Under the pieces are notes generated by a model. It was given only the letters and a program-made list of their open reading frames with translations. It made no database searches and was not told where the DNA came from. A program made the translations under genes and the position numbers. From Rhopalosiphum padi (lineage: Eukaryota > Arthropoda > Insecta > Hemiptera > Aphididae), in assembly GCF_020882245.1 (NCBI RefSeq), contig NC_083597.1, forward strand, positions 40,898,652-40,962,651: 64,000 nucleotides of DNA, written 5' to 3'. Positions 48,701-62,200 of this stretch are shown one piece after another. Position 1 is the stretch's first letter. Every line of letters begins with the position of its first letter.

Positions 48701-50820
48701 ACGACGTCCCGCGTTTAGGCACGAAAATAATTTTATTCCTGTTTGGATTCGGTAGTTATTTTATTATTTTATTAATAAAAACTTTAATTGAATTTTTCTC
48801 CGGGCACCGAAAGTCTTCGCGTTTTTTTACTCCTTTACCTCCGGTTTTTGCTGACAAACAAACGCACACCTCATTAAGCTATTTCATCCGGTATATGTGT
48901 ATAATAATAATAATAATAATAATATAGGTACTCGTACTTCTTTTCATCTACTGAAACGTGAACCGTGCAATTAAACTTTGATTATCGTAATCCCTGTAAT
49001 CACACGCGTGTTAGAAATTTTGGAATACTTACCGCATTAAATTAAACACGCTATCACCTAGCGTTCGATATAACATAATATATATTTACGTTATGATGCA
49101 CTTTGCTATTTTATCCATGAAAAAATATATTATACATATTATTTTACTATCAATCCGTTTTTTTTTCTATATTATTATAATATTATTTTTGGATTGCTAC
49201 AAAAACATAGGATAATCATATTTAATAGTTGTTTACACAATATAGTATAATGGTATTAAAATAATATTTTCATGTAATATACTTCTAAATAACAATTATA
49301 ACACGGCTGTTTAAGTAAAAAAAAAAAAAACATTTATTTGTTTTGAATAATAGTCTTATTTATTTATTATTTTTTTTTTAATTTGAAGGTAATAACAAAG
49401 TATTATTTTAATTATTATTCAGCCATCAGTTATAAACACATATACACATTTTGCATACCTAGTTTAGTGCAGTTCAATATAATAAGATAAATTTCTTGTA
49501 CAGTTAGTAAAACAGTTATAATATAATTTGATAAATATATATATACATCGAAGACTATATTATTATATTTTAACGAATTAGTCATCATTATATATAATCA
49601 AACTTGCATAGCATAGTAACATGATAAACATTTTAAATTAAATAAATTTAAAAATAATTTATATTATTTTATCATACTTGGTTATAAAACAAAAAATACA
49701 GTAAAGTGTATTGTAGAGCGATTGTATGATCATATACCGCGTTATCATACCCGCAATGAATACTGAAATCATAAAGCTTTTATAAATAAATAATATAAAA
49801 ATCCAAGTATAAAACTTTTTCAAAAAACGAAATGGAATACATAAGAAATTCTTTTTGTTTTAAGATACGTGAGTGGATTTAATTTGCAGATAAAAATGCA
49901 GAGGTTTTTTTTCTGTCGATGGAATAATACTATTTTGTAACGCATATGAAAAGGTTAAGTTTAGAATAATATGTATGCATAATAAAAAAATATATTTAAC
50001 AACAGATATAGTATGGAGAAATTTAATAATTAATTTTAAAGACAAGCAATACTAAATAATATATTATATATTCACTGTCTCATTAGTCACTGACATTAAC
50101 AATGTTTAAACATTATATTTTATTTCACATTTTCATTATACTTATCACACTTTATTTTATAATTAAGTTTAAAAGTTTTAAATAGCATATACTACATGCA
50201 TGTTCAAGTTATTTTTTTTTAAATAAATATGAAATATCTTAGTTTCTTTTTAAAAAAATGTCTTAGTTAAGCAATATGATTTTTGATAGTAATTTTAATT
50301 AATAAGTATTGATTACATTATTTTTTCATTGAGTTAAATTAAAAAGTTCATAAAAAGTCTTAACTTAATTGATTTTATAGAATTTATAATATGGTTCATT
50401 TTGAGTTATAAAAACTATAATTCATGCTATATGTATGTAGTATAATTAAATAATATTGCTCACATAAGCTATGACGACAACAGAGAGGTTATTAATGAAG
50501 AACTGTGGACAGTAATTTATTTTTGGAATCGTTTATTTCCTTTCTCCGTTTGGAAATGAAATAAAAATAAGTTTTGTACGTACGTACTAGTATATATCTA
50601 TATCTATATATATATATATATTTATATATAATTTTCATTATTTGACACTTTCAATTACAGAACACGGTGATATTTCATTGTCCAGCCATATACGTATATT
50701 ATATATATATCGTGCACTGTTCTCGCCGAGACAAAAAAATCTGACGTTTACAATAGAATTATGATTACATAGCCGATAATCTATTTTTTATAACCGTTAG
50801 TCTGTTTTATAATATTATAT
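48700..50820. other. AT-rich stretch, no gene seen
   Basis: AT-rich with an AAT run at 48901-48924 and a TA-rich tract at 50589-50630. No supported frame. Confidence 0.6.
48901..48924. repeat. (AAT)n microsatellite
   Basis: Eight AAT triplets. Confidence 0.9.
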
Positions 50821-51484
50821 GGGTAATTACCGGACGAGTGTTACCTAAACGGTTTCGCGTACGTCCTGCATGCGCAGGACACGGGCGGAGGAAGTGTACA
50901 TTTTTCAAAAACGCGCGTACAAAGTGCTCGACTCGCGGGGTCCGTACACGTCAAACGAAAACATCGGCTGCACGTTATATTATATAAATAAATTATTAAT
51001 TAGCATGTCGGGTACGGCGGCGGCGGCGGCGATGGTGTCGGTGGCGACGCTGCAGCTATTATGGAACGCTCGTGCGTGCACACGGTCGTTTATATGACAT
51101 CAACAGTCGTAATACACCCGGTTTTTGCGGTCGGCGGCACCGTCGTCCTCTCGATCCGCGACGACCCGCCGGAGACATGTGTTTCTATATTATATAGTTT
51201 TTGCTCGCGCGCATATACGAATAATTCGCCCGGCGCACAATGCTCGAAAACAGTAATAACCGTAACCGGATAATGCGAATTATAAGGACAGCGTGGCTGT
51301 ATAATAATAATACACAGTAATAACGGTAATAATAACGGCCGTCCGCCCGTCTCTCCAATAAACGCGTATAAACTTTACGCCGATCGACAAACGCCTTTGG
51401 GTCACACCTCTCGCCCCCGCACCGCTCGCCGACAATCATCAAAAGGTGTAGGTACTTTCGGCGGCGGCGACGATTCTCGCATAA

Positions 51485-51491
51485 TATATAC

Positions 51492-51522
<31 letters not shown>
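51485..51522. repeat. (TA)n microsatellite
   Basis: TA repeats with an inserted C and G. The tract is self-complementary. Confidence 0.9.
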
Positions 51523-51749
51523 CCTTTGAGCTTTTCGTTGAAATGGCCGATCGTCATTTCTCGCACCCCCTCCCCCCACCCTAACCATTCTACCACCCGT
51601 TATCAACCTACAGTGGTCGCAAGTATATTATGTATATTATATTGTATTATAGGTGTGCGCGCATACACAATACACATCACACTGGCGCACAGTTGCTATG
51701 TCGTCGTCATCGGTCCGTCACAATGGTAAATCTCTCACACAACCGCCGA

Positions 51750-51771
51750 TTATTATTATTATTATTATTAT
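51750..51771. repeat. (ATT)n microsatellite
   Basis: Seven ATT triplets inside the CpG-rich block. Confidence 0.9.
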
Positions 51772-52089
51772 GATTTTATTGTTATACAGCCGCGCACACG
51801 ACACATAATATACGCCCGTAGCGCGTTCGCTCCCTTTTCCGGCGATAGTGTATAGTTACGCGCGAATTTACATAGTATTATAATATTATAATAATATTAT
51901 ATTATGTTGTATTAGTATAAAGCAACGACCGCAAAGTTATTATTGCGTTGTTAACTTCTCCTCCGGCAATGTCAAATTTTTATGATCGATAGCGAAACTA
52001 ACAGACCCGAATGTCTCCGGTTTTGGCGTTGATTTGTGGACATCTGCGTCTCTGTCACTCATATTTTCGTATATCAATATAACCGCGCT

Positions 52090-55000
52090 CAGCGGATATC
52101 ATAAAAATAATTTCTTTTTACACCAGTAGTACCAGTAGTAGTCATTCCACAGACATATGAATTTTAGAATTAATTCATGATGTGAATATAGTAAATCATA
52201 TAAAACAAATACCGACAACTTAACATTTTCTATCAGAAATCTCCCTATGATGACTGGAGGATTTTTTCTAATAAAAAAGTGGCTTTGACACGAATATAAA
52301 AAAAAAACAAATTATTACAAAATCAATACATTCTTTGTTCCATTCAAAATCGTTGTTACGTACGTTGGAATAGCGAAGATTATATTTGTGAATGGTATGG
52401 AAAAAGTGTCTTGAAAAATCTTAAATACTTTTGAATAAAACTTAATTTGTTTCGATTACCTTTAGTTTTAAAAATATTATTTGTTGTTCTTTACAATTGA
52501 ATATAATTCCCTTCCAACAATCCTATAGGTATAACTTACTTTTTAATTTTAATTTAAAAAAAAATATAGTTAAATATTATTCAATAATTTTGCAATATTG
52601 TGCTATTGAACTTAAATAACCCATAGCGTTGTATTGTTTAAAGGTTTTAATCAATTATTAAGCTATTACGTGTTTTAAAATTTGTTTAAATCAAATTTGA
52701 TATAGAAAAAACAATAAAGTTAAGTAATATAGTTTCCCAGACGGATTGGCGGGCAAAAGGCCAAAATCCGTTTCTAGGCCTCAATATTGTCTTTGAATAA
52801 TATAAACCATTACAGAAAAAGCCAGGAATAACATTTAGATTAAGTGCTTAAACACTGTACGCATATACTCACTGTTGGGTTTATCCCCTAATGAAATAAT
52901 AATATGTAAATAACATTTGAAAATTACAGTAAATCATGATACAGACGATACAGTTATTAAAGTTATCACAGTTATTTCAATGACTGATGGATACATAATA
53001 TCAATAATTATTAGGTAGTTGAATTACTTAATATATATATTACTAAATGTTTTTTTAAAACATCTGGTGTAAGTAAATATAAACGAATATACATTATACG
53101 CTTAAGGCTTAGATACATGTGATTAAAAACGAGTCACTTTAAACATTAAAAAACGATTTACATAATGTCTGACTGAAAAATAATTCATAATATAAAAATA
53201 ATAATATTATAAATTTAACATATTATTATTATTATTATTATTATTATATACTTCGAATTTAAATTATACAATTATATTTTAACATGATGTCACATTTTGT
53301 CACAATAAATTGAAAAGAAGTTTATAAAATACTTGATATTCCGTTATTGTCGTACTCGAAAAGTGTATACATAAAAAAAATGATTTCTGAACAAATTAAG
53401 TTTTTTGTATTGTAATATAAAGTATAATACGTTATGAAACTTGAATTTAAAAAAAAAAAAATGTCTCATACAATTTATACTTTTTTTTTCAAACAAAGAA
53501 ATAACAATAATAAAAAAATTATTAATAATAAAAAATTCATTGAATAGATAATTGATTGAAACCTTATTTCTTTCCCTATGAATACAAAGTAAACGAATTT
53601 ACTATAACATACCAAATACAATCAACCCAATCAGGTATAGCGTAAATATCAGCTGTTCGTTTACTCAGAGCGCCGCGAATAACACAAAACAGAAAAGAAT
53701 ACTTGTCCTGTAACGAGTATTTTTTTTTTTTTTTTTATCTTCGGATAACAATATGCGTTTAAGGCCAAACATGATTGAAAATTTAATTTAAGGGACAATA
53801 ATTATATTAATATGCACACGCTGTAATTCGTAACAAAACAGTTTAGGTAATCAGGTTAAGATATTAAGGTAATAATATATATTATATTATATTACTTTCA
53901 AAAGTATTAAAAACATAATCGTTAAAACAGTTTAAAACATGTAAGTGCATAATGCTGAAACCAAAATAATAAAAGTATAAAGACGTGATAATTATACAGC
54001 GAGTTGTATATTATAATATAAAATAAAATGCACAGTACACATCTAACAAACTTCGTACATACTTCTAACAGTCGTAACACTTGTCCCTGGTCATTGAATG
54101 TACATTGTATTAAAATATTACGATTGTCGCTGAGATGGTGCTTGAAAACCCTATCTTACAAACTATGACATAATTACAGGTATAATATAATTACTTTATT
54201 GTAGTGCATAGTACACTGTTCACGAATATTTTTTATTTATCGACAGGTTTAACACACCTCATAATCTAGCTGTGAGTACCTTCCTTTATTACGATTCGGT
54301 ACAACAGTAGTTATTATTAAAATATTACCACAGAATAAATAACGATTGTTATACTTACTACTATTTTTTTTTTCTTATGCACAAGAAAAAATCACTACAC
54401 AACAGCTGTTCGAAACGTTAATGATGTTAGGCGAAATGGTGCCGAACGACCGACATAAGGACACGAATATTATTATACTATCATACGCAGACTAGTGAGA
54501 TGAAAAAAAAATAATAATTAAACGATTAGATTTACATCTGAGTTGTTCTTTTGCGAAAATCATGATCACCTACTGTAAAAAAAAAAAGAGAGATAGACGG
54601 CGTACGCCACTGTTCATAAATTATTAACAGATCATAAAAAGCTCGTTTTTTAAATATTTTATTCTTCACAAAAAATGCATCGCTTTTTCACTAATACATT
54701 ATACTATATTAAGTTTTCCTCTGTAAGTTCGACATAAAATACTTTTATAATTATGTTGTTTTGCGGATACAATTGTAATTTGTCCAGGATATCTAAATGT
54801 AATCTCTACGTGTAAGGTATATTTTGAATTACGGGAAAAAATTTAGTTGGTATGTCTGTATTAGGATATTTTATAGATTTTAGTACAAATTTAATCAAAG
54901 TTTCTATACACTACTTAATGCTTAATACTCTATGTTGATAAGCTTGTATTTTTCAAACACAAATAATTATTGCCACAAAATGAATTTAATTAATCAAAAA

Positions 55001-56414
55001 CTTTGACAAAATCAACATAAGTTGTGAGTGTAAATAAGACGATTGAAAAACACGAACGTCTCGTAAATTCACAGTATAATTGTGAACAAATTACTTCTAT
55101 AAGAAATGTGTAAATAAAATCTAAATCAGTACACGAAACCATAAGGTAACAAGAACGTTACCTACTAACGAAATATTCAAGTTTTCGATGAATTAAAAAC
55201 AAAAATCTAATATCTCATTAAAATCTAAATCTACTATCTCTAAATCTACATTAAAATGTAATATCTAAAATATTATCATCCATCTAGTCAGACACGTGTT
55301 CAATATCTAATGAGAAAACGTGAAATCATCTTAATGTGAAGCTGAATATTGTTTAATAACGAAGATATACTATTCTGAAAATATCTATCATAAAGATAAT
55401 ATGTACTTATATAATAGATTTACAAACAACGAAAGCTTATAAAAAAAAAGTAGTAAGTAATATAAAAATACACTATGTTGAAGTAAAAAGCGAACATATT
55501 TTTATAAAAATAGATTCAAATGATTCTGTAAGACAGTGTTTAGACAGTGTAAGATATTAAACCTATGAAATAATACAAATAAAAAAACTGAAAACGTAAT
55601 TTTAATCAAAGAATCAATAGAAAACTGAAAATGGATAGACAATTCGTTGAAATACTGTTAAATCAGACAATAAAACATATAAAAAATTAAATGTTAAGCA
55701 TTTTATTAGAAAAAACGTCGTTTATCTGGTAAATATTACACTTTCAATAAGAGAACAGTCTTTATAGTAGACAACCCAATTGGAAACAAAATAACTTTTA
55801 ATTTTTAATAAGACAGACATTATTCTACAATATATCATAATATATTGTTGATTTAATATAAAATGAAATTCGTTCTTAAAACGGAAACATTTCATATTGT
55901 ACTGTAATATATCCAAACATAAATTACATAACTGATTTTATAAGTAAAATAAAATAATATGATTAGTGTATAATGGTTACCAGGAATAATATTCATCCAT
56001 TTTATTGTATTTTACATACAAAACAGGTTTTTATCTGCGTTTTTCGGAGAGTCGACAATTAAATATGAGAAAGTTAATTCCCCATTATGTCAAGATAAGA
56101 ATTTTCAAATCCCAAAATAATCGGCTTTACGTAATTGTATAATAATGAGCAGTATCAGGAACAGAAATTGAGGTAGCTTCGACATAGAACAAAAGAAAAA
56201 TGGGTGGTATAAATCAGTGAGGACTGAAACATCAAGAAAAGGACTGGCTGATACATAGGGTTCATTGAATAAAAACAAATCAAGTAATGTGGCGGGTGAG
56301 AGTTAAAGAGTATTATTACACCGGTAGAAACCATCAAGTTCAAATAGCTCAGAGATACACGAAAAACGAATTTTAGGAGTAGAGTAGACTGGAATTATCA
56401 TTTAACAAAATAAT
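52090..56414. other. AT-rich stretch, no gene seen
   Basis: AT-rich with an ATT run at 53221-53248. The last part (about 56.13-56.41 kb) is A/G-rich on the plus strand and low in T. A similar A-rich strand resumes right after the hAT element, so the hAT landed in a pre-existing A-rich block, possibly an unreadable older repeat. Confidence 0.5.
53221..53248. repeat. (ATT)n microsatellite
   Basis: Nine ATT triplets. Confidence 0.9.
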
Positions 56415-56422
56415 CTCTAGAG
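56415..56422 (+). repeat. Target-site duplication, left copy (CTCTAGAG)
   Basis: Identical to 59215-59222. Because the 8-mer is itself palindromic, the inverted repeats look 8 bp longer than they are. Confidence 0.92.
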
Positions 56423-56435
56423 TAGGGTGACCATA
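56423..56435 (+). repeat. hAT left terminal inverted repeat
   Basis: TAGGGTGACCATA, the exact reverse complement of 59202-59214. Confidence 0.92.
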
Positions 56436-56618
56436 AAAATAAAATAAAAATACGGGACACTTTAGTTACTTAACTAAAAAAAAAAAAAAAAGGAAATTCT
56501 AATTTTAACTAAATATATTAATATAAAAAAAACAAATTAAATGTATGTTGTATAATAGTTTTTAAATACAAATAAAATATTAATAAGTATAATATGTACA
56601 CAAAAGTCCAAAAAAAAA

Positions 56619-58559
56619 TTATTTTGATGACGATGGCATGTAAATTTCTTCTTTTGATGTTTTTGTATACTTTTGTGCTGAACCGATTTCATCAAGTAAC
56701 CTAGTTTCTTTTAATAGAATATTATAAAACTCATTACAAGATAAGTTTTTAAAGTGTGTTTTTACGATTATAATTGATTTGATAGTTTCAACCAAAAATC
56801 GATTTTTTTCATCTGTCCACAACACATTAATGGTTGAAAAAATCCGTTCTACTGCAGCATTTGTACCAGGAATTGCCAAAGAATATTCTACGATTTTTGA
56901 TATGTTAGTTGTATCAATGTTATGAGCTTTAGTGTATTCAAATATTTCACACCACTTAACTTCTACTTTAGCGGAATTTTTTTGCCATTCATGAATTCGT
57001 GATTTAAAAATTTGTTCTACATGACTGAATTCATCAAATAAATTATCTTCATCTAATTTTATGTTAGAATTATTTCGGTTGTTTTCCATAAGAAATTTAA
57101 TACATTTTTGAACATTTTCCCAAGTAGGACAGTTTATTAGTTGGACCCAATGAAATATTTTCAACTGGTCAAAGTGGCAACCCCATTTTTCTACGTAAGA
57201 TAAAAAAGTATTATAAAATAGATCAGTACTTTTTTTGAATGAGCTTTCATTATACATATTATTGTTTTTTAAATCATTTAAAAGCGATAAAATATTTGTT
57301 GTAAGGAAGTTTAGATGTTTTCTATTTTTTATTTTTCCAACTAAAATTTCTAATTCCTCTGCAACTTCACAGGCTGATATTTTATCTCCTTCTATTTTAG
57401 TTACAGTATCACAGACAACCTTTAATTGGCTTTGTAAAAAATGAAACCACACTATAGACATAGGATCGTTAAAAAACGATTTTAATATTGTAGGACACTT
57501 TTCCTGTTTCTCGAAGTATGATTTTAAGCCCGGGTAAATATCAATAATTCTTGTTATTGCAGGTAATAAGGATAACCAACGAGTTTTTACACTTCCAAGA
57601 ATATTTTTATATTCAACATTTGCATATTCACAAAACTCTTTCAAATGTTCAACTCGAACTGTATAGATATGAAAAAATTGAAAAATTTTGTTAACTATGA
57701 TTTCTACATCAATAGGTAACACATCAGCACTTGATTGCATAGCGTTGTGCAAAATATGAGCAGCGCAACCTACTCCAAAAATATTCGTTTTTAAATTGTT
57801 ATTTAAAATTGAAAAAACATTATTTGATCCTTTTCTTAAAACACCTCCAAAGTTAGTATTGCAATTATCTCCAGAAAATGCAACAATTTTATCTGACAAC
57901 TTATGCTTTTTTAAACTTTCAATTATATAAGTTGATAAAATATTTGCTGTTTCTCCTTTTAAATTTGTTACTTCAAAAACTTTGATTTGTATTCCCGAAT
58001 TTGGTTTGAAATAACGTATTAAAATTGGTACGATTTTTAGGTTCTTATGGTTAGAAGTATCTATCATAATTGTAGCAAAATTTATATTTTCTATTTCCTT
58101 ATAAATTTGTTGCATGGCGAAAGGAGCTAACACATTTAAAACAATCGATTCAGCCTTAGTTCTCGCACATGTAAATTTTTTATTATACATTTGTTTTAAA
58201 AGAGATGATGTGCAGTCCATTGATCGAAATGAGTGATTGTGTATCACGGTATGAAATGCGAATATCCCTTCTTGTGCTGCAGTACGTCTACTTTCGTCAG
58301 TGGACCCACTCGGATCATTTTTTAAAAAAAAAGAAGTTACCTTTTCGTGTTTTGATGCAGCTGATAATGCCAGTAAATGTTTTTTTACTTTTGTAACATG
58401 TTGTGTTATGTCTGAACGTCCACCATGTTCTATAGAAAACACTGACTTACATATGGTACAAAATATTTTTCCTACTTCGTCAGCATCTTGTAAAAAAGGA
58501 AATTCTAATTTTAATTGTGGAGTAAAAACGCACCGTCTTTTGGGCATTTTAAAAAACAA
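56619..58559 (-). CDS. hAT-family transposase with BED zinc finger
   Basis: This 646-codon intact frame encodes the DNA-cutting enzyme of the surrounding transposon, which would act in the nucleus on its own terminal repeats. The first ATG is at 58559; the fifth codon is also Met (58547, MPKRR) and is a likely alternative start. In order: a BED-type zinc finger at about 28-65 (C34, C37, H54, H61); an RNase H-fold core with D167 (ATIMIDTSNH) and D231 (AFSGDNC); the hAT insertion region with CAAH (C265, H268) and TRWLS (326-330); and the C-terminal hAT dimerisation block with IPGTNAAVERIFS, where E571 is the third acidic catalytic residue. All three catalytic positions and the finger ligands are present. 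Length is typical for ZBED/SCAND3-like hAT transposases. No intron, stop or frameshift was seen; TAA is at 56619-56621. Confidence 0.95.
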   Translation of the reverse strand: MFFKMPKRRCVFTPQLKLEFPFLQDADEVGKIFCTICKSVFSIEHGGRSDITQHVTKVKKHLLALSAASKHEKVTSFFLKNDPSGSTDESRRTAAQEGIFAFHTVIHNHSFRSMDCTSSLLKQMYNKKFTCARTKAESIVLNVLAPFAMQQIYKEIENINFATIMIDTSNHKNLKIVPILIRYFKPNSGIQIKVFEVTNLKGETANILSTYIIESLKKHKLSDKIVAFSGDNCNTNFGGVLRKGSNNVFSILNNNLKTNIFGVGCAAHILHNAMQSSADVLPIDVEIIVNKIFQFFHIYTVRVEHLKEFCEYANVEYKNILGSVKTRWLSLLPAITRIIDIYPGLKSYFEKQEKCPTILKSFFNDPMSIVWFHFLQSQLKVVCDTVTKIEGDKISACEVAEELEILVGKIKNRKHLNFLTTNILSLLNDLKNNNMYNESSFKKSTDLFYNTFLSYVEKWGCHFDQLKIFHWVQLINCPTWENVQKCIKFLMENNRNNSNIKLDEDNLFDEFSHVEQIFKSRIHEWQKNSAKVEVKWCEIFEYTKAHNIDTTNISKIVEYSLAIPGTNAAVERIFSTINVLWTDEKNRFLVETIKSIIIVKTHFKNLSCNEFYNILLKETRLLDEIGSAQKYTKTSKEEIYMPSSSK

Positions 58560-59201
58560 ATTAGGTATTATGGTACACTGAATTTTAAATAAGCTTAATA
58601 AACTACACGTGACACGTCAATACGTCACTACGACTACGACTACACTGTGAATGTCATCGTGAACTCGACACTCACGTATAAATATTAATAACAAATTATA
58701 TTTATAATTTTACATAGATATTATAAAATAAAAATAGACATTATATTTGACAACAAACTGGTTGTGGTGAATGGAATTGTACTTATTTAGTAGACGACGT
58801 CACACATCAATATAATAATATTAATAACATTTTGTACGTTATCGTTATATCATTAGTATTTATAATCGTCGGTTTAACGTGTCGATAATAATGTGACATT
58901 ATTAGTTCTCTATTTTCAACTCGCAGCAATTATAATAATTTATTGTTAAGACAAGAATCTAAAAATAATTCTGATAAGTATAGATTAGATGTTTTATTGA
59001 ATATTGTGATACAAAAATATCGTAGAATAAAAAAAAAAAAAATTATAAAATTATAAAAATTATAAATTAACAATAAAGAGAAAAACGGGAATAATACGGG
59101 ACCTACTTGAAAATACGGGACAAAATGCGTCCCGTATAACTTTTGTCGGGACAACGGGACACAAAGTGGAAAAACGGGACAATCCCGTATAATACGGGAC
59201 G

Positions 59202-59214
59202 TATGGTCACCCTA
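59202..59214 (-). repeat. hAT right terminal inverted repeat
   Basis: Reads TAGGGTGACCATA on the minus strand and adjoins the CGGGAC-rich subterminal array. Confidence 0.92.
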
Positions 59215-59222
59215 CTCTAGAG
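59215..59222 (+). repeat. Target-site duplication, right copy (CTCTAGAG)
   Basis: Identical to 56415-56422. Confidence 0.92.
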
Positions 59223-62200
59223 TATTAAAATCGCTAGGCAGTATTATAAATACGAGTATATAAAAAAGAAGATTATAATACTAATAAACTACTGAATGAA
59301 ATGAAATGAATTAATAATTATATAAAGATGCAGGAGGTCTTAAACGGTTGAGCGAAACACCATTAATAATTATTAGATAATTTAACTCAAAATAAATAAA
59401 AACGTTTTTCTACGTCATAATATACGGGGACAATAACAACGGCTAGGAGAATAATGACATCATCATCAAGGACAAGATTAACATTAATAGACATACCTTG
59501 ATAGTTTATTGTGCCCATGCAATATAAGTCATTGGAACATTAAGAGCAATTCATTTATTCTGAAGGCAATTTAAAGAGTTAGAGATATCCGGCAGTTACT
59601 CAACAACAACCAACCAAGAACTGACAGCGGGCAAGGGAATAGAAATAAAAACAAACAAGAGACTGGGTGATTTTTATCATTAGAGTTTTAGTAACAAGAT
59701 CAAAATAAATAGACCTATATAGGTCTATATTATGGTAGGTACTTACGTCACGTCCTATAACTTATGCACTATAGTGTTTATGCTCAGCTGACTGTAATAC
59801 ATTTATTGATAAACAGCTACAGAAGGATAAGAAGCATTGGTTTCCAATTAGTTAGCTCTGTTTTTTTTAGAAAAATATATTTTCAATTTTCTTTACACGC
59901 ATTAGATATATATATATATATATATACGAGTATATGTGTATTTTTATACCTGCGTTCATTGTTTTTTTTCGTCGATTTTTTTCGACAGATACTATTTTGA
60001 AATTCGCCGAACTGCAGTGTTTTGATTTTCATCTAGTGTTTTATATTTGGACGAACTTTGTTCTATAGTATTTTATTTTTCAGATGATACAGCTTGGAAA
60101 AAATAATTTATCAACAACACTACTTATCGATAAGAACTCCAGTATGTATGTTTCTACCAAACTAGACAACATATAAGGTCGAGATCGAAACTGCACTATA
60201 GTGAAGTTCAGATGGATAATACGTACTAACAATGACAATGCTTAATGTATAGAAATAAAGATTTACAAAGATAACGCGTCAGTTACATTAAAAATAAATT
60301 AGTTAAAGAAGAGTAGTATTAGCTTGATAACATTTTAATTGAAGATGATGATTTATTTGATTTAATATATTATAGTCCTTTAAAAATGGTAATATCGGTA
60401 TCGGGTATAATAATAACATATTAACATCACTAACTATTAAATATACATTTTTTATGTTTGTAAAGGTAATATTAAAACAACATAATATTTTATATTTTAA
60501 TTAAAATATTTTGCATAATGCCAAAAGAAATCGTCAAAAGAATAACAAATGAAAAACATAACATATATTTCAAAAAATAAAACATGTTTCTGCATGGTTG
60601 ATTCACAAGGGAAATATAAATAACAAAAAAATATTCTTAGATGGTAACTAAAATTACTTTCATAGGAATAAAATATCAGTTAACTGATATACAATTTAAA
60701 ATTTTGAAATATTGTTTGTGGCTACCAATTTTTAATCATACACATTTTTCGTTTAATTTAGTACTTATGTATTTTAACACTAAAAACATATTACAAATTA
60801 TTAGCCATGATAAAATATTCCAACTAAAACAAATTATAATTTTTTTATTATAAATTATTATCTGATAATATTTGTGTGCGATTTTTTAATAATTTCAACA
60901 ATGATAACCAATATCCAAGAAAACAAACCCTGTCATTGAGTACATGCAAATTCTAATAAATAATGAAATAATAATTATAAAATCATACATAAACTTCACT
61001 GGTCAGGTTATTACAAATCAAATTTTTAGTGTAACTCGAAAACAAATAACTTGAAAAATTGTCATCAAATATTAATATTACCATTTTATATTTATCATAC
61101 AATTTTCAAAATATTTGAACTATTTTTGAATTATTTATAATCCTAAGAAATTTTCATTTTTTTCCATAAATTCTAAGAAATTGTTCACTGGGTAGAAATG
61201 CTTGACATTCTAATACAAGGTGCCTCAGTAGTTGTTATATCTCAATTAAATAATATTAAAAATCTATAGCCACAATATCTGTGTTAAATTTTAACAAAAT
61301 TCATAAAAATCATAAAAATTAGCAAATTTGTTGTTTATTAAAAAATTGTGAGAATTTTTTATAGTTTTTAAAATTTATACTCAAGGTTTTTTAAATTTTT
61401 CAACTAATAGAACAAAAAAAAATATACCGGAAAGCAGTTGTTATACGCAAATATTATTATCTTGGGATTACGGTGATAAAGGGTAATTCAGAATTTCCGG
61501 GGAGGCATATTAAGTCATATAGTAACCTTTAGTAAATTCCTCGGCACCATACCATGCTTTTGACTGGAAATTCAAACTATTCCATGCATAAAGTGTTTCA
61601 TGTCCTAGTAAATAAGTATTTCTGCTAACTGTATTATCGTGATGGGTATTCTATGACAGACCTGTGACGGTGCTACTAAGGTCCAATATGTCTAGAATAA
61701 CATTTTTATTTTAGCTAATTAAATAAATACTGTAGTTTAAAATATATTTATGCTAATTATAATTTTAAAAGCATTTGTACTTTCATCTATAATTTTGTAA
61801 TTTGTAATGTGTTAATTAAAATATACACAGTACACATACTCTGAAATTATATTTTATTCAGATTTGTATGCGTCTGTGGTTTATTTGTATTGTATATTTG
61901 CTCTTATATCAGTAAATACGATAGTTCTGCGAAACTGAGACTTGGTTGTCACATAACCATGATGTAGGCACTTGGCTGGGTGTAAAATTATAAAAACGAA
62001 ACTTTGTGTATAGCAGATTACTACAACATACTCAATGCGTTTATACAAGTCGTGTAATATTTTTTTTATCAGATGACAATTAATAAAGTGTAATTATTAC
62101 ACAAAACGATATTTTTTAGGATTTACATAGATGATTTAAGTCATATTATACATTATTATACATTGGACAATTTCATTTCGAATACATATACATCGATTCT

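Larger units (their letters stand above)
50825..52090. promoter_or_regulatory. CpG island, candidate promoter
   Basis: This is the most CpG-rich block outside the neuroligin exon. It starts with a near-palindrome GTCCTGCATGCGCAGGAC (50863-50880) that contains GCATGCGC, close to the NRF-1/Ewg-type TGCGCATGCGCA site. It also holds a GCG run (51015-51031). Many overlapping open frames exist on both strands and none has a domain. It may be an alternative promoter within the host gene or a separate start site. Confidence 0.3.
56423..59214 (-). mobile_element. Complete autonomous hAT transposon (2,792 bp)
   Basis: The ends are perfect 13-bp inverted repeats TAGGGTGACCATA, flanked by an identical 8-bp duplication CTCTAGAG (56415-56422 and 59215-59222). 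That target fits the hAT preference nTnnnnAn. Just inside the right end lie at least six direct and one inverted copies of GGGAC (59080-59200); the left end has one (56453-56457). Subterminal repeats of this sort are the usual transposase binding array in hATs. One intronless transposase gene fills the centre on the minus strand. About 655 bp separate the start codon from the right end and would hold the promoter. Intact ends, duplication and reading frame point to recent insertion and possible activity. Confidence 0.95.

Noticed and set aside
51397..51729. 110-codon plus frame across a TA microsatellite
   Set aside because: It reads through a simple repeat (Ile/Tyr run) and has no domain.
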